Part shown: positions 26,244 through 34,937 of the stretch, in pieces
Layout of the letters: each line of letters opens with the position of its first letter
Position numbering within the stretch: the first letter of the stretch is position 1
Origin: Paraflavitalea devenefica
GTDB lineage: Bacteria > Bacteroidota > Bacteroidia > Chitinophagales > Chitinophagaceae
Length of the DNA: 64,000 nt
Direction: 5' to 3'
Assembly (NCBI RefSeq): GCF_011759375.1
Contig: NZ_JAARML010000003.1
Span: 186,001-250,000, forward strand
Translations under genes and position numbers: made by a program
Notes under the pieces: generated by a model
Databases searched by the model: none
What the model was told of the DNA's origin: nothing
The model's input: the letters and a program-made list of their open reading frames with translations, nothing else

Positions 26244-27317
26244 TCAGCGGTAGGGTATATTGATCAGGCCTGAACAGGGTATGGTGCATTGCCGGGTATG
26301 GCTTTCTATAGCCAGCTCTATCATCCGCACTGTATTATAACCATGTTCAGGCTTTTCCAATAACTGGGCCTGGTGTACGATGGTATTGTACAGGTTTTTG
26401 TAGTATAAACCATAATCTCCTGCCTGGGAAGGTATCTGTTGCCGTACCAGCTCACCATTCACTTCTGTATGCAGCAGGCCATAAATAGCGGCCGGCTCCT
26501 GTCCCCAGTCTTCACCTTCCGGCAAGGCCCCGGCCCTAAGCCTGGCCTCCTGGGGATCTTCACCATATTTGACAAAAGAACCAATGGTGCCATGGATCAT
26601 ATACCTTGGTCCCGGTTCGCGCACCAGCATACCGGCATGTAGTATCACTTTGGTAAATCCATAATTCAGGCGCAGGTCGAAATAATCATCCACTTTGGCA
26701 TGCGGGCGCTGTTGCCGGATATCGGCTGTAATGCTTTGCGGCAAACCAAAGAGGTACAGCACCTGGTCTATGAGATGGGCGCCCAGGTCGTACAGGATAC
26801 CACTGCCGGGCTTCTCCGCTTCGCGCCAGGCATTGGGCCTGGCTTCTGCGCGGTAACGGTCATAGTGTCCTTCAAACTCATGTACATCCCCCAGCAGTTT
26901 TTTATCCAGCAAGTCCCTGATGGTCAGGAAATCGCTTACATAACGCCGGTTCTGGTATACGCTCAGTATTTTACCACTGGTTGCTGCCAATTCTACCAAT
27001 TCCTTTGCTTCAGCTGTGGTGTTGGTGAAAGGCTTTTCCACTACCACGTGTTTGCCGGCCTGCAGGGCAGCTTTGGAATAAGGGAAATGGGTTTCATTGG
27101 GCGTAGTGATCACAATGAGGTCTATAGAAGGATCGGCTACCAGCTCTTCAATACTTCTTACTACACGTACAAAGGGATATTTTTTTTGCGATTCGTTCTT
27201 CGTTCTTTCCAGAACGGCTACCAGTTCATACTCCGGTAAGGTCACAAAGAAAGGGGCGTGAAATACGGTTGCCGAAATACCAAAACCCACTAATCCTACC
27301 CTGATTGGTTGTGCCAT
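26244..27317 (-). CDS. Gfo/Idh/MocA family oxidoreductase
   Basis: 357 residues. An N-terminal Rossmann fold (VGLVGFGISATVFHAPFF, glycine-rich loop near 8-14), VVITTPNETHF and VVEKPFTNT (the EKP motif carrying the catalytic Lys) define the family; a C-terminal alpha/beta domain contains YDLGAHLIDQ with the conserved His. These enzymes oxidise or reduce sugar or inositol-like substrates with NAD(P). It shares the strand with the GntP-type permease upstream (39-bp gap), so the two may form a sugar-acid uptake and metabolism unit. Confidence 0.93.
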   Translation of the reverse strand: MAQPIRVGLVGFGISATVFHAPFFVTLPEYELVAVLERTKNESQKKYPFVRVVRSIEELVADPSIDLIVITTPNETHFPYSKAALQAGKHVVVEKPFTNTTAEAKELVELAATSGKILSVYQNRRYVSDFLTIRDLLDKKLLGDVHEFEGHYDRYRAEARPNAWREAEKPGSGILYDLGAHLIDQVLYLFGLPQSITADIRQQRPHAKVDDYFDLRLNYGFTKVILHAGMLVREPGPRYMIHGTIGSFVKYGEDPQEARLRAGALPEGEDWGQEPAAIYGLLHTEVNGELVRQQIPSQAGDYGLYYKNLYNTIVHQAQLLEKPEHGYNTVRMIELAIESHTRQCTIPCSGLINIPYR

Positions 27318-27356
27318 GCTGTATTTTTTGGCAAGATAGCCAATTTTAAAAGGGCG

Positions 27357-28670
27357 TTATACAAACAGGTCCAGTATCAGCACTCCGATCAGGCCCATAA
27401 TACCTACAATGGTTTCCATGACCGACCAGGAGCGGATGGTATCGCGTATGCTGAGGTTGAAGTATTCTTTAAATAACCAGAAGCCTGCATCATTAACGTG
27501 CGAGAACATCAGGCTGCCTGCACCAATAGACAATACCATGAGGTTGGGGTTGACAGATAATTGTGCTATAACCGGTGCAAGGATACCAGCAGTAGTGAGG
27601 CCGGCCACGGTAGCCGAACCTATGCAAACGCGGATAATGGTGGCAATGAGCCAGCCCAATACCAGTGGATGGATACGCCAGCCTTTGACCAAACCAGCTA
27701 TTTCATTGCTTACGCCACTATCTACAAATACCTGCTTCAGGATACCAGCGCCTGCCACGATCAATATGATCAATGCTACTTCTTTGACAGCCTCGCCAAA
27801 AATATCCATGATGGTCTTTATGCTTTTGCCCTGTGCTATGCCCAGTGTAAAAACAGCCATGATCAGCGCTGCCAGCATCACGATATTGGCGTCGCCAAAA
27901 AAGGTCAGCAGGCTATTGCCTTTATCTCCCAGGCTGATGATATAAGGCAGTATGGTAGTGGCTGCCAGTAAAATAACCGGCAGCAGGGAGGTTAAAAAGC
28001 TGTTGAGCGTTCCTGGTAATTGATTGTCGGGTATAGGTTTGGGCTGAAAGGTTTGTAAGGGTTGGGAGGGTATCTTTTTCAGGGTGCTGGCAAATATAGG
28101 GCCCGCTACAATAATGGCCGGGATGGCCACCACCAGTCCGTATAATAAGGTTACTCCGAGACTGGCATTGAACTGTCCAACCAGTGCGGTGGGAGAGGGG
28201 TGCGGTGGCAGGAAGCCATGTGTTACGGAGAGGGCTGCCAGCATGGGCAAACCTATGTATACTGCCGGTAGTTTATACTGGTACACAACAGAAAAAATGA
28301 GTGGCACCAGCAATACAAATCCTACATTATAGAACAAAGGAATGCCTGCCACAAAACCGGTGATCATGAGGGCCCATTGAATGTACCTGGGTCCAAATGC
28401 TTTCATGAGCACTGACGTGATCTTTTGCGCGGCGCCACTTTCCACCACCAGCTTTCCCAGCATGGCGCCCAGTGTAATGATGATGGTTAAAGAACCCAGT
28501 GTATCGCCTAACCCTTTTTGTATGGATTGGTTGATGCGTTCCAGGGGAATGCCCAGCCCCCAGGCGGCTACAATGGATACCACTAAAAATGCCAGAAAGG
28601 GGTTGCATTTTCCCCAGGTGATCAGTAATATGAGTAAGAGGATGCAAAGCAATACAATCAATAGCGTCAT
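27357..28670 (-). CDS. Gluconate:H+ symporter family permease (GntP)
   Basis: 437 residues with about 12-14 hydrophobic helices and GntP-family motifs (TWGKCNPFLAFLVVSI, LGAMLGKLVVESGAA, FYNVGFVLLVPLIF, HGFLPPHPSPTALV, SHVNDAGFWLFKEYF). Such permeases import gluconate, glycerate or related hydroxy-acids with protons. No gluconate kinase is nearby. The gene lies 39 bp upstream of the Gfo/Idh/MocA gene and is divergent from the YdjM-like gene, with a 16-bp palindrome between them. Confidence 0.93.
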   Translation of the reverse strand: MTLLIVLLCILLLILLITWGKCNPFLAFLVVSIVAAWGLGIPLERINQSIQKGLGDTLGSLTIIITLGAMLGKLVVESGAAQKITSVLMKAFGPRYIQWALMITGFVAGIPLFYNVGFVLLVPLIFSVVYQYKLPAVYIGLPMLAALSVTHGFLPPHPSPTALVGQFNASLGVTLLYGLVVAIPAIIVAGPIFASTLKKIPSQPLQTFQPKPIPDNQLPGTLNSFLTSLLPVILLAATTILPYIISLGDKGNSLLTFFGDANIVMLAALIMAVFTLGIAQGKSIKTIMDIFGEAVKEVALIILIVAGAGILKQVFVDSGVSNEIAGLVKGWRIHPLVLGWLIATIIRVCIGSATVAGLTTAGILAPVIAQLSVNPNLMVLSIGAGSLMFSHVNDAGFWLFKEYFNLSIRDTIRSWSVMETIVGIMGLIGVLILDLFV

Positions 28671-28697
28671 GAGGAAGGTTTTAGGTGTGCTCTCAGC

Positions 28698-28713
28698 TGA
28701 CTAAATTTAGTCA
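28698..28713. promoter_or_regulatory. 16-bp palindrome between divergent genes
   Basis: TGACTAAATTTAGTCA is a perfect palindrome 28 bp upstream of the permease start and 61 bp upstream of the divergent gene. Its core TAAATTTA is also one mismatch from the -7 consensus in both directions. It looks like an operator for one or both genes. Confidence 0.45.
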
Positions 28714-28773
28714 ATTATTCCAACCCTGTGTCCCATGGTAAGTGATTTGCTATTATTAACTTGCCGCCACATT

Positions 28774-29790
28774 ATGGATTCGCTTACACATATCGTACTG
28801 GGCGCCTGTATTGGTGAAGCCGTTGCCGGCCGGCGGTTGGGGAAGAAAGCTATGTTTTGGGGAATACTTACCCAAAGCCTGCCGGATATAGACTTTGTAG
28901 CTTCTTTTTGGATGAACCCTGTGAATGACTTGCTGGCGCATCGTGGCTTTACCCATTCTTTTTTATTCATTGCACTGGTAGCGCCCTTGTTGGCATTGGC
29001 TGCCGACCGGTGGCATCGCCCGCACAATTATAGTTTCAAAGGATTTGCTTTGTTTTTTGCCCTGGAGATGCTGGTACATGTAGTGCTGGACGCCTGCAAT
29101 GCATATGGCACAGGCTGGTTTGAGCCTTTTTCCCATTACCGGGTTTCTTTTCACCTGCTGTTTGTGGCCGATCCTTTGTTTTCAGTATGGCCTTTTATTG
29201 CGTTCATGGTATTGTTGTTTGCCAGGACCAGTTATGCCGCCCGCAGGAAATGGGCGATCGGCGCTTTTATATTGTGCGCCGCCTATATTGGTCTGAGTGT
29301 TATTAATAAAACAGCGGTTGACAGATCGGTAAAGGAAGTGGCACAGCAGGAAAAAATTACCTATAGCCGGTATTTCAGTACGCCTACGCCATTGAATAAT
29401 ATGCTTTGGTTCGTGGTGCTGGAGAATGAAAAGGGCTATTATATCGGCCACCGCTCTGTGTTTGATAAAGGCGCCAATACTCCTTCACTACATTTTGTCC
29501 TTCGCCATGAAGAGTACCTGGAACCAGTGAAAGATATGGAAGACCTGCACCGGCTGGTGAGGTTTTCCCAGGGATATTATACGATCGACAGGTATGATAG
29601 TACCTTGGTGTTTAATGATCTTCGTTTCGGGCAAATGATCGGGTGGATAAATCCCGAGGCGCATTTTGTATTTCATTATTACCTGCAAAAGCCGGATGAG
29701 AATTCGCTGGTGATACAGCGGGGCCGGTTTACCGACTGGGACAGGAAAGCAGTGGGGGCCTTACTTCGTCGTATGCGCGGACTTAAATGA
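28774..29790 (+). CDS. Membrane-bound metal-dependent hydrolase, YdjM/DUF457 family
   Basis: 338 residues from ATG 28774 (MDSLTHIVLGACIGE); MDSLTHI is the canonical start of this family, so an upstream ATG at 28735 is rejected. His and Asp residues near the N-terminus (THIV, QSLPDIDF, HRGFTHS) and several helices match YdjM-like proteins, predicted metal-dependent hydrolases acting on membrane substrates. The C-terminal about 140 residues form a soluble domain. The last 30 bp overlap the convergent PLD gene. Substrate unknown. Confidence 0.88.
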   Translation: MDSLTHIVLGACIGEAVAGRRLGKKAMFWGILTQSLPDIDFVASFWMNPVNDLLAHRGFTHSFLFIALVAPLLALAADRWHRPHNYSFKGFALFFALEMLVHVVLDACNAYGTGWFEPFSHYRVSFHLLFVADPLFSVWPFIAFMVLLFARTSYAARRKWAIGAFILCAAYIGLSVINKTAVDRSVKEVAQQEKITYSRYFSTPTPLNNMLWFVVLENEKGYYIGHRSVFDKGANTPSLHFVLRHEEYLEPVKDMEDLHRLVRFSQGYYTIDRYDSTLVFNDLRFGQMIGWINPEAHFVFHYYLQKPDENSLVIQRGRFTDWDRKAVGALLRRMRGLK

Positions 29791-30960
29791 CCGTTGCTTA
29801 AAGTAGAAGGTAAACAGGAAGAAAATTACCCGCACGATCTGGTAACAGCATTGCTGGTACAGCCGCTTCATGAATTTATACCGGGTACGGTAATCCTCTT
29901 CTGTGATCTGCTCACAATCCTTATGTATGACCTGCTCCATATGTTGCTGCATAGACCGGGCAAACGTTTCCTCATTTACATCCAGGTTGAGCTCTATACT
30001 GGCAAAAGCACTGATGTTATTAACGTTGTAGGAGCCAATGGTTGCCCACTTGCCATCATAGGTGGCTATTTTGCCATGTAGTATGGTTTGGTTGTATTCG
30101 TATACTTCAATGTTATTCCGGAAAATCCAGCGGTAAATATACCGTTCGGCATGCTTGGCCAGTTTTACATCTGATACGCCTGCCAGGATCAGTTTAATGG
30201 TAACCCCTCTTCTGGCGGCCCTGGCCATTTTTTTCCGTACCAGCATGCCCGGCAGAAAATAGCTGGACATGATGTAGATGTGTGAGCGGGCCTCTTTAAA
30301 CATTTCAAGATAGCTATTGGTGATCTGGCTTCTCTTTTGTACCCAGTCATTCCTGCGCAACCGTACCGGGCATATATGACTGGGCGGCTTCTCCGGTGGT
30401 TGCACCTGCCACAATAGTTTATTGCGCTCTTTTTTTAATCTTGTCCATAGCTCCAGGCATACCTTTACCAGTTCCGGCGCTATTTCTCCTTCGGCGTACA
30501 GGGCCCAGTCGAGCCAGGCCGGCCGGTCAAGGCCATCATTGTATTTATTGCTGATGTTCATGCCGCCTACCAGGCAATACCGGGCGTCTACTACCACTAT
30601 TTTATGGTGCAGGCGGCGGCCAAAATAGAAGTGATCGCTTTTAAGGATGGGTTGAAAGAACCGGAAGTGGATGCCTGCTTCTTCCAGCCGTTTAATGAAT
30701 GAACCCGAAAGAGCCTGCGAAGCATAGCCATCCGCCAACAGGTACACGGCCACGCCACGCCGGGCCGCGGCGATCAGTGCTTCTGCCACTGTCAGGCCGG
30801 TTTCGTCCTCGTCATAAATATATACCTGTAAATGGATCGTATGCTGCGCTTTATGGATGAGCGTGGCAAGCAGGGCAAAATATTCCTTACCACCGCGGAT
30901 CAGTTTGGCCGTATTGTGATTTGTATAGGCAAATGAGGGCCTGGATCTTACCGGAGCCAT
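29761..30960 (-). CDS. Cardiolipin synthase-like phospholipase D protein
   Basis: 399 residues with two HKD motifs: H118-x-K120 and D125 (LHHKIVVVDARY, then VGGMN) and LHGKIATYDGKW (then IGSYN). This duplicated arrangement defines cardiolipin synthases of the ClsB/YbhO type and related PLD enzymes. Unlike ClsA it lacks N-terminal membrane helices; the C-terminus has a hydrophobic VIFFLFTFYF stretch. The substrate is probably a phospholipid, but other PLD reactions are possible. It overlaps the convergent YdjM-like gene by 30 bp. Confidence 0.9.
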   Translation of the reverse strand: MAPVRSRPSFAYTNHNTAKLIRGGKEYFALLATLIHKAQHTIHLQVYIYDEDETGLTVAEALIAAARRGVAVYLLADGYASQALSGSFIKRLEEAGIHFRFFQPILKSDHFYFGRRLHHKIVVVDARYCLVGGMNISNKYNDGLDRPAWLDWALYAEGEIAPELVKVCLELWTRLKKERNKLLWQVQPPEKPPSHICPVRLRRNDWVQKRSQITNSYLEMFKEARSHIYIMSSYFLPGMLVRKKMARAARRGVTIKLILAGVSDVKLAKHAERYIYRWIFRNNIEVYEYNQTILHGKIATYDGKWATIGSYNVNNISAFASIELNLDVNEETFARSMQQHMEQVIHKDCEQITEEDYRTRYKFMKRLYQQCCYQIVRVIFFLFTFYFKQRSFKSAHTTK

Positions 30961-31059
30961 ATGACTACAAGCTAATGAAATATTGTTTTATGTCAAAAAA
31001 TCAGTGATTTACATTTAAGCACCTACCTTCTTTTAGTAGTAATTACTTATCTTTTATGA

Positions 31060-31089
31060 TTTAGGTTAGCCGTAACTGCTATATTTTTG
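31060..31089 (+). promoter_or_regulatory. Bacteroidota-type promoter for the AraC regulator
   Basis: TATTTTTG (31082-31089) is an exact TAnnTTTG -7 box. TTTAG at 31060-31064 lies about 18 bp upstream as a weak -33 element. The start codon is at 31134, giving a leader of about 40 nt. Confidence 0.45.
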
Positions 31090-31133
31090 TGGGTTTGCGT
31101 ACAGATCATGCAGGAGAACGATAAAGAGCAACT

Positions 31134-32114
31134 ATGAACCTTATTCTATTGACACGGGAAAATACCGAAGTAACCTGGTCGTCGGCCATACCGCCGTCTT
31201 TTGCCCGTTTCAGTGTGCCGGAAGCCCGGGAAGGATATGCCACCGGTGATTTTGGGAGCTTGTTATTCAGTGAGCAGGCCGGGCCGGATTTCAGTTGCTG
31301 GCACAAGGCTTATTTCATGAAGCAAAGCACCTGGTTGTTTGCTACTGCCGATGTGCCGTTATTCCAGTTAGTAGTTGCCATGAACCGTACCATGCGTTTC
31401 CAGCAACGGGGCACTGCAAAAGTAAGGCTGCCCGAAGGACAGTTCAATATTCTGTATGCACCTGCTGCGCACAACCAGATATGGTTTGAGAAAGGGAAAA
31501 AATACATGATCTATGACCTTCATTTTTCCCGCAGTTACCTGGAAAAGTTAATGCCTCACTTCTCACTCGTACAGGAATTCCTGGTGAAGACTGAATTGGG
31601 ATTCTCCTGTTTGCTGAACAGTATTCATGCGCATGTTACGCCGGAGATGATGGACATCCTGCACAATATGCTGCATTGTCCTTATACCGGCGATGTCAAA
31701 AGCACTTATTTGCAGGCATTGCTGTCAAAGCTGTTATTACTGGCTGTTACCCGGCTTACGCCTATAAGAGTGCCTGTGAATGAAATAAAGCTACAACCTT
31801 ATGAGCTGGCCAAGTTGCGGGAAGCCTGGGAATACCTGCTGCAACATTTAGATCGTCCTGGTACAGTAATAGCCCTTTCGCATGCTATAGGCCTGAATGA
31901 TTTTAAACTGAAGAAGGGATTTAAACAATTATATGGCATTACCATTTTTGAGTTCCTGCTGGAAGCACGCATGGAGAAAGCGCGCCGGTTGTTGCAGGAA
32001 ACAGATATGACCGTACATGCCGTTGCTATTGGCGTAGGTTATAAGAACATATCAAGCTTTACCGTAGCCTTTAAGAAGAAGTTTGGCATCCTGCCCAGTG
32101 AAGTTCGGGAGTAG
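31134..32114 (+). CDS. AraC family transcriptional regulator
   Basis: 326 residues. The C-terminal about 100 residues carry two helix-turn-helix motifs: VIALSHAIGLNDFKLKKGFK and TVHAVAIGVGYKNISSFTVAFKKKFGILPSE, the AraC/XylS signature. The N-terminal about 200 residues are a ligand-binding-like domain with no clear cupin motif. PchR-like members of this layout in Bacteroidota often control iron or envelope genes, but no target is evident here. Confidence 0.92.
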   Translation: MNLILLTRENTEVTWSSAIPPSFARFSVPEAREGYATGDFGSLLFSEQAGPDFSCWHKAYFMKQSTWLFATADVPLFQLVVAMNRTMRFQQRGTAKVRLPEGQFNILYAPAAHNQIWFEKGKKYMIYDLHFSRSYLEKLMPHFSLVQEFLVKTELGFSCLLNSIHAHVTPEMMDILHNMLHCPYTGDVKSTYLQALLSKLLLLAVTRLTPIRVPVNEIKLQPYELAKLREAWEYLLQHLDRPGTVIALSHAIGLNDFKLKKGFKQLYGITIFEFLLEARMEKARRLLQETDMTVHAVAIGVGYKNISSFTVAFKKKFGILPSEVRE

Positions 32115-32140
32115 TGTGTCTGGCAGGCCTGGCGGTATTA

Positions 32141-32395
32141 TCAGTTGTGATTATTGCCAAATAGCCGCTCATTGATTTTCTTTAACCTGAGCCTGGGGCT
32201 GAACTTCTGAAGATGGATTAATTGCCCGTACAGTTTGTCCAGGTCGGTTAGTTCATCTGCCAATACTTTGTTATCGGCTTCTTCTTTTGTCCAGGTGGTT
32301 AGTATTTCAGTTTCCCAGGTGGCGGGATCTGTGCAGAGGGACCGGCTTATTAAGCCGGCAATGAGGAACGCTTTACTGATTTGCTTTTCTTCCAT
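32141..32395 (-). CDS. 84-residue FecR-N-like fragment or small protein
   Basis: 84 residues. FLIAGLISRSLCTDPATWETEIL, then W-x5-DN-x5-ELTDL and a final LKKINERLFG, resemble the N-terminal cytoplasmic region of FecR-type anti-sigma factors, which carry a W....N..l...l.d pattern before the membrane helix. There is no helix or periplasmic domain after it. An ECF sigma gene lies 1.4 kb upstream on the same strand, so this may be the remnant of its anti-sigma factor. Equally, it may be a small protein of another kind. Confidence 0.45.
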   Translation of the reverse strand: MEEKQISKAFLIAGLISRSLCTDPATWETEILTTWTKEEADNKVLADELTDLDKLYGQLIHLQKFSPRLRLKKINERLFGNNHN

Positions 32396-33189
32396 GGGAT
32401 ATAAAGTTTGTTAATCTGTATTGGTGGACATAAGGTGTTATTGCATGTATGGCTTATGTGTGGACCAATCCACCAGTTGGTTGGTTTAACCAGGATAGGA
32501 AGAGGAAAGAAGCATACCCGACTATAGTTATAACAACTATATGGCCTTTTAGTACTAAAGGGGAGTGCAAAAAATATCATTAAAATTTGAGTGAGCTGAT
32601 GGGTATGAAGTGCTGGTATTTGAGCCATCGTTCAATATTATAGGTATTCTATATAGCTGGTTAATAACGTATAAGATGAGTTGTAGTTATGATGTGTATT
32701 TTTAAAATTACGATTACTCTAATGGTTTACCCTTAATGCATCCGCGAAAAAAATGGGTTAGTGGTCAATTATGGAAATTTTTATCCCAATAACATAAACA
32801 AGGAGACAGAATCGGTTGGATATTTAGGTGGGGAAGAATAGTATGTTTAACCGGTGGGCTTTTTAGGATAATCGCCTTCCTTTTTAGCCTGCCTGAAAAA
32901 TGGTCGTATGGTAGCAGCTCTTTTACAATCCGGGTGGCCGGTTATGCGGTAAATACCGTTTCTATGCCAATGAGGCCTTGGTTATGTTTAGGTTAGAGGG
33001 TCAGCATAATTTGCAAGGCAGGTCATTGAATGGTAGTGCTTTTTTCCTGCTCTGTCGCTCCTGGCAGGAGAATCAATGGGTGGTTGCGAGGCTTTGCATA
33101 ACCGGTCCCCGGATTATAATGATGATAACTATTTATTGCTGGTGAACTGATGGCAGGCTGGCTTTCCGGACGATGGCCTTGGCAGAGAG

Positions 33190-33220
33190 CAAAAAAAATA
33201 GCCGGGTAAGATTACCCGGC
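33190..33220 (-). terminator. Minus-strand intrinsic terminator without an obvious gene
   Basis: On the minus strand GCCGGGTAA pairs with TTACCCGGC (33201-33220, 2-nt loop) and is followed by TATTTTTTTT. This is a strong terminator for minus-strand transcription although the nearest recognised minus-strand gene upstream (the ECF sigma factor) ends about 600 bp away. It implies an unannotated transcript or a decayed gene. Confidence 0.75.
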
Positions 33221-33395
33221 CGTGGGGATTCCTGCGCCTCTTCTGTACCCTGAAGAGGGCTTGATGCACATGAGGAAACACTGTGAATAGATTCACTTAT
33301 TTTTAGATGGCTATCTTAATTGTTTATTCCTGGGATATGATTTTTTGAAGTATTAATATAGTTACCGGTTACTACCGGGAGTTTGAAAGAAAATA

Positions 33396-33420
33396 AAGGG
33401 AGAGTAGAAACACTCCCTTG
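33396..33420 (-). terminator. Weak hairpin downstream of the 29-codon ORF
   Basis: AAGGGAG and CTCCCTT flank a loop of about 10 nt; on the minus strand it is followed by a T-rich TATTTTCTTTC. It lies 46 bp after the stop of the short minus-strand ORF at 33466-33555 and could end that transcript. Confidence 0.5.
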
Positions 33421-33465
33421 TTGTGACCCAACCAAACAGTCACATGAGATCAAAACTAACTGCTA

Positions 33466-33555
33466 TTATAAAGTTGAAGCACTACAGGTGCCAGGCTGGT
33501 ATACCATGCACCCTTCGGCTTTATTGTTGTAAAGAACTTTAGTTACCTGCTTCAT
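33466..33555 (-). CDS. Possible 29-residue peptide gene
   Basis: A complete minus-strand frame encodes 29 residues starting MKQVTKVLYNNKAEGC and ending PGTCSASTL, with two Cys (16 and 24) and a Ser/Thr-rich tail. It lies in an otherwise gene-free gap downstream of the ECF sigma gene, has an in-frame stop just upstream of the start, and is followed by double stops (TAA, then TAG in frame) and a hairpin. A leader-plus-Cys/Ser/Thr core would suit a modified peptide precursor, but no modification enzyme is nearby, and so short a frame can be chance. Confidence 0.3.
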   Translation of the reverse strand: MKQVTKVLYNNKAEGCMVYQPGTCSASTL

Positions 33556-33816
33556 CAACTATTGTACTATCTTCCATCATTCGGTTACTCGTTTTGCCTA
33601 TCTCCTGAGCAGTCTATTTATAAAACAACTTTCCAGGCATTTTGTACTAAAGAGAATCAAAATATATTTTTACTGCTTGTCGGTTATGCCTGCAGGCTTG
33701 CTGCAGATAGCTGTCATTCCCGGCTGTATTGTTTCTGTTGCGTCGACGTATTTTGCCGGGCAGCAGGTATTACTGCACGAAAAAGTACTTCTACGTATAC
33801 GGCGACAGACAAATGC
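33556..33816. other. Spacer between ECF sigma gene and short ORF
   Basis: A plus-strand open frame here (88 codons, Cys/Phe-rich) shows no domain and runs into the sigma factor gene's 3' end; I judge it spurious. Nothing else recognisable. Confidence 0.4.
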
Positions 33817-34371
33817 TTAGCTGAGTAAATGATGGCCTTCAAATTTTGTACGCAATAGTTGCAGGCCCCTTGCTTTTTGGTTTCTGACGGTATGGATGGA
33901 AATATCCAGCTTATTGGCTATTTCATGGTTTTTAAGTCCTTTTACATAGCTCATTTTCAGTATCGTCCGGCATTGCACCGGAAGCCTGTTCAATTCCTGG
34001 TCAATGACGCCCAATACTTCCGCCCTGATCATTTCATTCAGGACGAAACCTTCTTTTTTCTCAGCCAGGTAGAGCATTTCGGCCTGTGAAAGGGTGTCCC
34101 GCTGCAATTGCTTGATAATGTTGATACAGGCATTCCGGGTAGTAATGTAGAGAAAGGCTTTGATGCCATGCTCACTCTCAAAGTCGGAACGCTTGTCCCA
34201 CAGTTTCATAAAAGTTTCTTCCACAATATCCTCTGCTACCTGCTGGTCCCTTACCAGGCGTTCAGCAAAATAGCAAAGTGGATTGTAGTGCAGGTCAAAG
34301 AAAAAAGCAAAAGCTTTCGGATTTTCTCCTTTAAGCTCGGTTAACATCGTTGTACACGCCTCTTGATACAT
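33817..34371 (-). CDS. ECF-type RNA polymerase sigma factor
   Basis: 184 residues. Region 2 is AERLVRDQQVAEDIVEETFMKLWDKR (about 36-61) and region 4 the helix-turn-helix KNHEIANKLDISIHTVRNQKAR (about 150-171). It belongs to the Bacteroidota FecI-like/SigW-like group, whose genes usually sit beside a FecR anti-sigma gene and a SusC/FecA receptor. Neither is present downstream; only an 84-residue FecR-N-like fragment lies on the same strand 1.4 kb away. The start may be this ATG or the one at 34347 (MLTELKG). Confidence 0.95.
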   Translation of the reverse strand: MYQEACTTMLTELKGENPKAFAFFFDLHYNPLCYFAERLVRDQQVAEDIVEETFMKLWDKRSDFESEHGIKAFLYITTRNACINIIKQLQRDTLSQAEMLYLAEKKEGFVLNEMIRAEVLGVIDQELNRLPVQCRTILKMSYVKGLKNHEIANKLDISIHTVRNQKARGLQLLRTKFEGHHLLS

Positions 34372-34937
34372 CAGCAGATGGTTTTAGAAATGGTTTAACA
34401 ATAACGTACCCGTAGGCAAAACAGCCATGGCAGTTACATCGGACAATACAATAAATAAATAACCACCCGATAGGGGTTGATCATTTTAACTGAGGGAATA
34501 CAAGGACAAGTAAATGCTCTTGCAATGCTTTAGAGCATTCAGTTGCTGAGCAAATTGCTCGTTAACCTACACAGGAATAATTCAATAGTGGTATCAATTG
34601 ATACCATACCAATGAAACATTGCTACCTGAGAGCTTACTTTTACCAGAATGAGGAGGAGAATACTATTTTTTCTGGAACAAGTTTACAAAGTATTATTCA
34701 ATATTACAAAATTCCCTTATTGGGCTACCGGCAGGAAATATTAAACCATATTTTGCTATACTGATTGAGCATTTAACAGTTTTTAGTAAAAGAGTCTATG
34801 TGTTGATGATTATAAGCCTTTCCGCTCAATTTATTAGAAAATATAAAGCGGGGTCTTATTTTAATCACTGATTTGCACAAACGTTTCAGCATCATGCCGT
34901 AAATGCCTGCACTGCTAAATCTGTCCCGGACTGCTTT
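34372..34937. other. 566-bp gap with a hairpin and one doubtful frame
   Basis: AATGCTCT (34513-34520) and AGAGCATT (34532-34539) form an 8-bp hairpin with an 11-nt loop. A 50-codon plus-strand frame (34612-34764, MKHCYLRAYFYQNEEEN...) reads plausibly but has no supporting context. Composition is more AT-rich than in neighbouring genes. Nothing else is recognised. Confidence 0.4.

Larger units (their letters stand above)
32396..33465. other. Gene-sparse region with hairpins and decay-like stretches
   Basis: No intact gene is recognised. On the plus strand around 32920-33150 there is an open stretch of roughly 75 codons without a usable start (containing GGRLCGKYRFYANEALV and RLEGQHNLQGRSLNG) that reads protein-like and may be a decayed gene. 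Two hairpins at 33190-33220 and 33396-33420 are listed separately. The remainder is AT-rich and featureless to me. Confidence 0.4.

Noticed and set aside
32350..32628. Minus-strand 92-codon frame overlapping the FecR-like gene
   Set aside because: Low-complexity composition and overlap with a better candidate.
33562..33828. Plus-strand 88-codon frame beside the sigma factor gene
   Set aside because: Cys/Phe-rich without domain, start or context, and overlaps the end of a real gene; likely chance.
34612..34764. 50-codon plus-strand frame in the ECF-sugar transferase gap
   Set aside because: Readable sequence but no conserved motif, ribosome signal or neighbour to support it.
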